64,000 nt of DNA from Rostrohypoxylon terebratum (Eukaryota; Ascomycota; Sordariomycetes; Xylariales; Hypoxylaceae), in the NCBI GenBank assembly GCA_022497145.1, contig MU385855.1:930001-994000 (forward strand), in the 5' to 3' direction. Positions 57,900 through 64,000 of this stretch are shown here, in pieces. The stretch's first letter is position 1. Each line of letters starts with the position of its first letter. A model generated the notes under the pieces. It had not been told where the DNA came from and made no database searches. It saw nothing but the letters and a program-made list of their open reading frames with translations. Position numbers and translations under genes: made by a program.

Positions 57900-60157
57900 G
57901 GTACTATACCTGGTATGTACGTATGATTAAGACTGATTAATCCATGCTTTCGGAGAAGGAGACACTGCCGGGTTTGGGGATTCGATCATGCAGCAGCAGA
58001 GGGTTATTACTACTCGAGACAACGAGGGTCCGGCATAATAAACCGCTAATAAGGCCTGGGTTGGGACGATCAGCACGTGCGACGATCTTACCAACGGTTC
58101 TACTTTCCACTACCCCTATAGGCAAGCCACAGTAGGATCGCCTGAGACATCATTCGTCAGTCTTCGTATGTGCTTTTCAGCTTCTTTACACTTGAGACCA
58201 ACGCCTGTCGCCTTACTTTGCGGTTACAACTGTGGCGTCATTGAGCAGTACTGATCAACAGAATAACTATATCTGTTGGGAAGGTCGGATTGGCAGCCCC
58301 AGTTTGACCGTGAGCTTCAGTCGGCATTCGGTCTAGCATACGTCGTGGACATATTTTGATCCGCGATTCTCTACTGCCGGGCATTGGACGGCACCCCAAC
58401 TTACACCGAAAACATCGTTTCGACACTATTATTTTTCTTTTTCTTAAGAGGCGAACATTCACCACGTTGCGGTATTACACGCCACCCGTAAGCGATCTGG
58501 ATGAGATCTAAGCGAACTAAACAAGACGGCGAAATCCATACCAGGTTCGGTAGGTACCTGGAGACTAGAGACTGGAGACTGGAGTAAAGAAGAGACCTAG
58601 GTCTGGACTGGGTCGCTCTTTTCACTAACCCCCGCCTAATATTATTTATATACCTACAGTACATACACCTACCTGGTACGTGCATCACCTGGCAGCCAAA
58701 GTCCCTCAGGAGTGTTCCAGATGTATGCACTGTTTGTGCGTACATACATAAATAAGGTACATACATATGGGATGTATGTGTAATGCGTATTGCGTACGAA
58801 TTCCGTACGAGAGTGCGTGGGGAAACGTCGTAGAAAGCTTCGCGAAGAACCCCCATTGCCAGAAATGAGACTGGTGCCGAAAAATTGCAATCTGAACCGA
58901 ATCGCGGGCGTGTGTGGTTGTGCCATTCGGAGAGGCGAGACGAGATACCCGGCTGCAGGTCAAAGCAATGTCTTGGCTCTTGGCTTGGGTTATGTGCCGC
59001 AAACCAGGGTGACAAAAGTCCATCGTAGCATTGCCGAGTAAGAAGCTCCGTTCGCTTCGTCTCCGTTCTGGCGTCTATTCCTACCTGAACTGCTGCGATG
59101 TATTTGTACCTATTGTGCCTACTGTACCCACTACCCACCCGTATACAGGTATACTACATAGTATACACCAACCCACACAGCGCATACACCACCTCCACGT
59201 CTTACGTATACCCTTACCACCGTAGCTTGCTTAGAGCCACGCCTAATGCTAATGCAGACCGGATTTATATTAGCGTATACAGAGTACTGGGAACGAAAGG
59301 ACCTAGGCTGACCTAGGTACATCCAACATACAACATACATCCATGATCCGACCGTTTCTCAGCCTCCTCTTTGGCCCTCGACCAGTTATAGGGTTCAGTC
59401 ATAGGTTAATATGGGAATGTGGGATATCTATACATCTCTACATCCATGATATAGTATATACGTTAGCTACGCGAGGGGAGATGCATATGCGCAACCACCA
59501 ACCGACGCGGACAGCTAAGCTAAACCGTTAGCTGCCAACGGAAAGCAAGTAATCTCGCGGGCTTACGATCCTTAAGGCGCCTGCCTGTTCGATGGGCGGC
59601 TTTTCTTCAGCTGAGGATTCGGCAGGAGAAAAGCAGCATCAGCAGCAAAAACCGGCCAGCAGGTAGGCGAGGAGGAATTGACGAGGGAAGGATTTACTAC
59701 TACATAATACCAACTAATAGTAGTAGTCTAGTAGTATGTACGCTGCGCGTTCCGCTTGTAAGGGTTTCCCGTCCTGTTGCCCTCGTGGCTTGCATGGAGC
59801 CCGGAAACCCCGGCACTTGAGAACCGATTTCAGCCAGGTTCTTTTCTTCTAGCTAAACTCTACTCTGTACCGTAAGTACCTTAGCTTGCCTAACTTGCCT
59901 AACTTGCCTAGCTTGAACATGTTAATTCAGGTCGATTCAGGTCGATTCAAGTGAAGGTAGGCATTCCGCGATGGAACATCCACTAATGTTCCAAGTTTTT
60001 GGCCCGAACCTTCGTAATTTCCTCTTTGCGCAGGTATCGCCAAACGTACGGTCCCGAAGCTCAATGCCGCTCGTAAGAGCCGCCTTGTTTCTCCTGACGC
60101 CGCCGCTCCGCTTAACCAGGTAGCCAACGTCGTGACGCTTACGCGCGCTATGTTATA

Positions 60158-60189
60158 ATGGCATAGCACCTACGCGTGTGCTATGCCAT
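60158..60189. repeat. Perfect 12-bp hairpin with 8-nt loop
   Basis: ATGGCATAGCAC (60158-60169) and GTGCTATGCCAT (60178-60189) are exact reverse complements around CTACGCGT. Three more pairs extend the stem after one mismatch. No T-run follows directly, and there is no gene nearby. Confidence 0.85.
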
Positions 60190-61336
60190 GATACAACATC
60201 ATGGATCCCCTACTACCACTACCACTTACGTACTATACGACCGAACGCCTTGATTTTTCAAGGTCGGAGATTGGGAACTATTGATGTTCCCATTGACGTT
60301 TCTTTTTTTTCCTTGGTAGCTACCTAGGTAAAGCGATTGGAAACAGTCAATTGTTTCGTCTCGTTTCCTGGGCAATAGAACGCGAGCGCAGGAAAAAACA
60401 AATTAATCGGTGCGCAACTCCCAGGCTCAGCAAAAACGGATTCCTGCAACACGCCATCCCGTACTGGATGCTAATGCTATTATTATTACTTAGCGAGGCG
60501 TTCCGGAGTATAATATTAATTATACGAAAAAAAGACCACCCGAGTATGCTAATAATATTATCGTCTTGGAAGATATTATGTAAGTAGGTACGAAGTAGCG
60601 AAGGGGGGGGGGAGGGGCGTAATATAGTAAAAGATGGATCGCGATGGATTCTTTTAACCTACGCGCGGGCTTCTATAACGGGGAAGAGGCTCGCCCTGGA
60701 TTGAAGGATTCTAGGAAATTTGCTCCCCGGAATTGGCATATGCGCACATCGCGATCCGTAGACACGTTCGCCTCGGTACTGACACTGCTTAGGCTTTATT
60801 TTTTCTTTTCTTTCCTTACCCGTGCCTTTCTACCTACCTAGATAGTCTTAAGCGGCTGCCGGCAATGAACTGCCTAGCTCGACAGATTGGCGTTTCTTGC
60901 ATACGATTTATTGATCGGTATCCCGTTGAAGCAGTTAGTTTGGACATCGACATAGCTTCACGATCCAAGTGGTAGTGATCACGGAACCGCCTACAGCGAC
61001 TTTTTGCTAATCCACCGTGTTTATGGTTTTGCTCAGTTCATAGCCGTAATAATATCCGTAGTCTTTATTTATCCGTCCGACGTTCTCTTTGGTTTAGAGT
61101 TGTCCATCTAATGTGGGACTTTTTCTTAAAAAAGTCAACTCCAGTGATGTTTTCCGCGGGATCTGCTCAAATAGCTGTAAAAGGAACGTATATATTACAT
61201 TCCGGTGCCCTCACTCTCATTGGCTTAATCTCAAAGCCTCGCCCCGACAGTGAGATGCATGCAAAAGCATGTGTGATCGTATGTTCTGAGCTTAAATGAC
61301 TGCTTCGTAGATTCTTCTCTCTTTAGTAAGACCTAC

Positions 61337-64000
61337 CTAGCCGACCCATCTTCGTGCGCTTCTGAACATCCTAATCCAGGGACCAAATTCTCCCCACTCT
61401 TCAAGAAGAGCAGGTGGTGCGTAGGATGTGGAGTCTGCCATTATTGATCGTTCGGGATGAGGCATCAGGGCCAGTACACGACCATCTTCGCTACTGACAC
61501 CGGCGATGCCGCCGGGACTTCCATTCGGATTGAATGGATACTTCTCTGTCACGTTCAGGTAGTTATCGACGTATCGAATAGGGATCAGCCCTGCTCCGTT
61601 TAGAGCGCGTAGAGAATTTGGTGAGGAGAAAGACGCTCTTCCCTCGCCGTGAGATACAACGATAGGGAACGCCGAGCCGTCCATACCATGGAGGAAAACT
61701 GAAGGCTTTTGAGGGTTGTCTTCGATCTTGACCATGCTGAGTCGTCCCTCAAATTGTTGATTTGTGTTCTCCACGAATACTGGCCAATGCTCTGTGCCAG
61801 GGATAAGCTCCTTGAGTCGTGATAACATTTGACAACCATTACAAGCTCCAAGAGCGAACGTGTCTGGTCTCTTAAAGAAATCCTCAAATTCCTTGCGAGC
61901 ATTCTCGTGCATAAGGATCGACTTGGCCCAGCCTTGTCCAGCTCCAAGGACGTCACCGTAAGAAAAGCCGCCACAGGCAGCCAAACCCACGAAGTCCGCT
62001 AGTGAGCGACCAGATATGATGTCCGTCATCATGACATCAATTGGGTCGAAACCCGCTGCTTTGAATGCAAATGCCATTTCGGCATACCCGTTTACGCCCT
62101 GCTCTCTTAGAATGGCCACTCGAGGGCTCTTTCCAAAGAAACCTGTAATAGAGGCAGCCAATGGCAAGATTTTATCGGACGGGTCAAATGTGAGTTTATA
62201 GGATAGGCCTGGGTCAGTTTGATCTAGGATGGTCGAGTATTCAGACTCAGCACAAGAGGGGTTGTCTCTCAGCTTCTGCATCTCGAACGATGTTTTCGTC
62301 CACCATTGCTGGATCTCCGTCCTATCGAGACTGACGAGAGGTGCTGCTCCGTAGCGAATTGTTAGTGTCTGCTTTGTTTTAGGCTGAACGCTGCCGAATT
62401 TCCTGATCATGCCTGGTGGTGGACCACAAGTTGCGAAGCATCTCTTGAAGTTGATCTCGTCCGAGGCTCGCACCTGGAACACGGCACCTAATTCTTCGTT
62501 GAACAAGGCATCGATCATGTCTTCGATCAAGTAAGACTTAGAGATTCCATCCATCATCAAGTCAACACCACATCGCCCTGCGAACATCATCTCAGCTACC
62601 GTTGTGATCAATCCACCATCAGACCTATCGTGGTAAGCAAGAACAACGCCGCTTTGGTGTAGTTGAGATAACGCGTCGAAGTAATCCGTAATGAGGTCTA
62701 CGTCTCGTACGTCTGGTGACTCGTCACCTACGTAGCCGAATGACTGGGCAAGCGCAGATCCGCCCATGGCTTTCCTGCCCTTTGCTAAGTCGACGAACAT
62801 AAGAACGGTCTCTCCCACTTCCTCCACACGCCGTAGCTGCGGAGTCCATGTCTTTCGAATATCGTCAACAATCGTAAAAGCTGAGATCACGACTGACACA
62901 GGCGCTGTTACGCTCTTCGACTCTTCAGTCTCGCGGTCTTTCCAGGCAGCCTTCATGGACGTGGAATCTTTGCCAACTGGTATGCTAATTCCCAATCTGC
63001 TCCCTAGTTAGTATCTTGCGTGATTCCATCGTAGTAAAACCTGGTTGTAGAGAAAGAGTGTGCGATTTAGTACGTACCGCGTGCACATGTCAAGCCCAAT
63101 GGCTTCTACTGCCTCATAGAGAGCAGCGCCCTCTCCGGGGTGGTTGACAGCTGCCATCCAGTTTGCGGATAACTTAACTCGTCGTAAATCGCCCATGATA
63201 TCTGCAGCAGCCATATTCATTAAACTCTCGGCAACTGCCATACGAGCAGACGCAGCCGGGGATATTAGTGCCAGAGTAGGCTTCTCGCCCATGGCCATTG
63301 CTTCACCATGCCTTGTTTTTGACCCTATATTGAACGACGTGGCTGTAACCGCAACATCGGCCACAGGGGTCTGCCAGGGACCGACCATTTGGTCTCGGGC
63401 AGTCAGACCACCGACGGTTCGATCACCAATCGTAATGAGGAAAGATTTTGAACCTACAGCCGGCATCCAGAAAACTCTCTGTAACGCGTTTCTGACTAGC
63501 TCAGCATCGGTCAATTTCTCCCCAAAAGCGGCCCTTAAAGTGGGAACTGGATCGAATTTCGGGAAATTTGGTTTACTCGAGGTGACTATTCGCTGCAGTC
63601 GACGACCTGGGGGAAATAGGGTTGACATAGGTAAGTCAATAGGTCGGGAGTATGCTTTATCCTTTGCGTTCCTGTCAGTCAAAATGAGTTTAGGAGGACC
63701 GCTCTCGTTTTCGGACACAACGGTGCCGACATCTGAAAAGCCGCAACGTTCCCGTTCTTATTTTAATGCATTAGTACCAAATAATACATCCCAAGGACAG
63801 TTAGAACTTACTGCAGATGCTTACGAATCGATTCATCCCTTCGTTGTTAACCAGCAGGACATAGCGCTCCTGAGCCTCATTGCACCCTATAATCGAGAAA
63901 GTTAGCGACATCCCAGCTTGTTGAGTCTGTGTATGACAGGATGAATAGGAACACCGAAAAAAAGTACTTACAAATTTGCAGAGGACTCATGCTGCCATCC
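61337..64000 (-). CDS. ADE6: Phosphoribosylformylglycinamidine synthase, C-terminal part
   Basis: FGAM synthase converts FGAR, glutamine and ATP to FGAM in step four of purine synthesis (EC 6.3.5.3), in the cytosol. The gene enters from the right edge; visible exons (complement) are 63972-64000, 63812-63886, 63078-63756 and 61337-62996, about 813 residues of a protein usually near 1350. Seen in order: SPLQIWCNEAQERYVLLV, GDRTVGGLTARDQMVGPWQTP, the second AIR-synthase-like domain with LGISIPVGKDSTSM and HDRSDGGLI, and the C-terminal glutaminase domain with the nucleophile Cys in LGACNGCQML and the His-Glu pair in MPHPERS. All catalytic residues are present. Introns are short, with CG|A rebuilding Arg before LGISIPVG. 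The exon starting at 63756 uses an AAG acceptor, which is less usual but closes the frame. Confidence 0.95.

Larger units (their letters stand above)
47943..61336. other. Gene-poor region of about 13.4 kb
   Basis: I find no gene I can support. Frames are short and mixed over both strands; the longest, 245 codons on the minus strand at 58401-59138, has no family resemblance and contains tandem-repeat products. The region has many simple repeats, CCTAGGTA and TACTATGTA words, a 12-bp perfect hairpin (60158-60189), and A/T-runs. Frames at 50230-50472, 52420-52659 and 52886-53200 look slightly protein-like but are unsupported. I recognise no transposon protein. Confidence 0.55.

Noticed and set aside
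58401..59138. 245-codon open frame on the minus strand
   Set aside because: It resembles no family, has mixed composition with many Cys/Tyr/Arg, overlaps other frames on both strands and crosses repeat words; no splice partners or neighbouring exons.
63144..63905. 253-codon open frame on the plus strand
   Set aside because: It is antisense to the ADE6 exons, which have clear catalytic motifs, and runs across their introns.

Overview
The window looks like nuclear DNA of a filamentous ascomycete (Pezizomycotina). A Sordariomycetes-type fungus is my best guess, from general resemblance only. Genes carry several short introns with GTAAGT-like donors, CTAAC/CTAAT-like branch sites and YAG acceptors. 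Nearly all recognisable products are conserved eukaryotic housekeeping proteins. I joined exons by hand; in every multi-exon gene the phases close and no stop appears inside the joined frame.

Layout: the left end holds the 3' end of a pfkB sugar kinase (1-246), then a gene-free stretch to 10.7 kb. A single-exon fungal orphan lies at 10747-11904, followed by another 3.5 kb without genes. The gene-rich core runs from 15.4 to 40.9 kb: LAS1 (+), glyoxalase II (+, eight exons), an MFS transporter (-), HID1 (-), an epoxide-hydrolase-fold protein whose catalytic residues look lost (-), a small putative mitochondrial membrane protein (-), a tRNA-Gly(CCC) with an intron (+), GET4 (+), a small orphan (-), RAI1 (+, with an 8-nt exon), an EHT1/EEB1-like alpha/beta-hydrolase (-) and the cohesin loader MAU2 (+). 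The next 20 kb holds only a Zn2Cys6 regulator (46.3-47.9 kb). The right end carries the 3' part of phosphoribosylformylglycinamidine synthase (-, 61.3 kb to the edge).

The genes do not form one pathway or a biosynthetic cluster. They cover rRNA processing and RNA quality control (LAS1, RAI1), tail-anchored protein insertion (GET4), Golgi/secretory trafficking (HID1), methylglyoxal detoxification (GLO2), cohesin loading (MAU2) and purine synthesis (ADE6).

The most unusual sequence signal is in the gene-poor flanks. The 9-mer TACTATGTA (or its complement TACATAGTA) occurs at least 23 times there, and I found no copy between about 13.3 and 43.0 kb. I saw no CRISPR array, rRNA, intact transposon, viral sequence or secondary-metabolite core gene.
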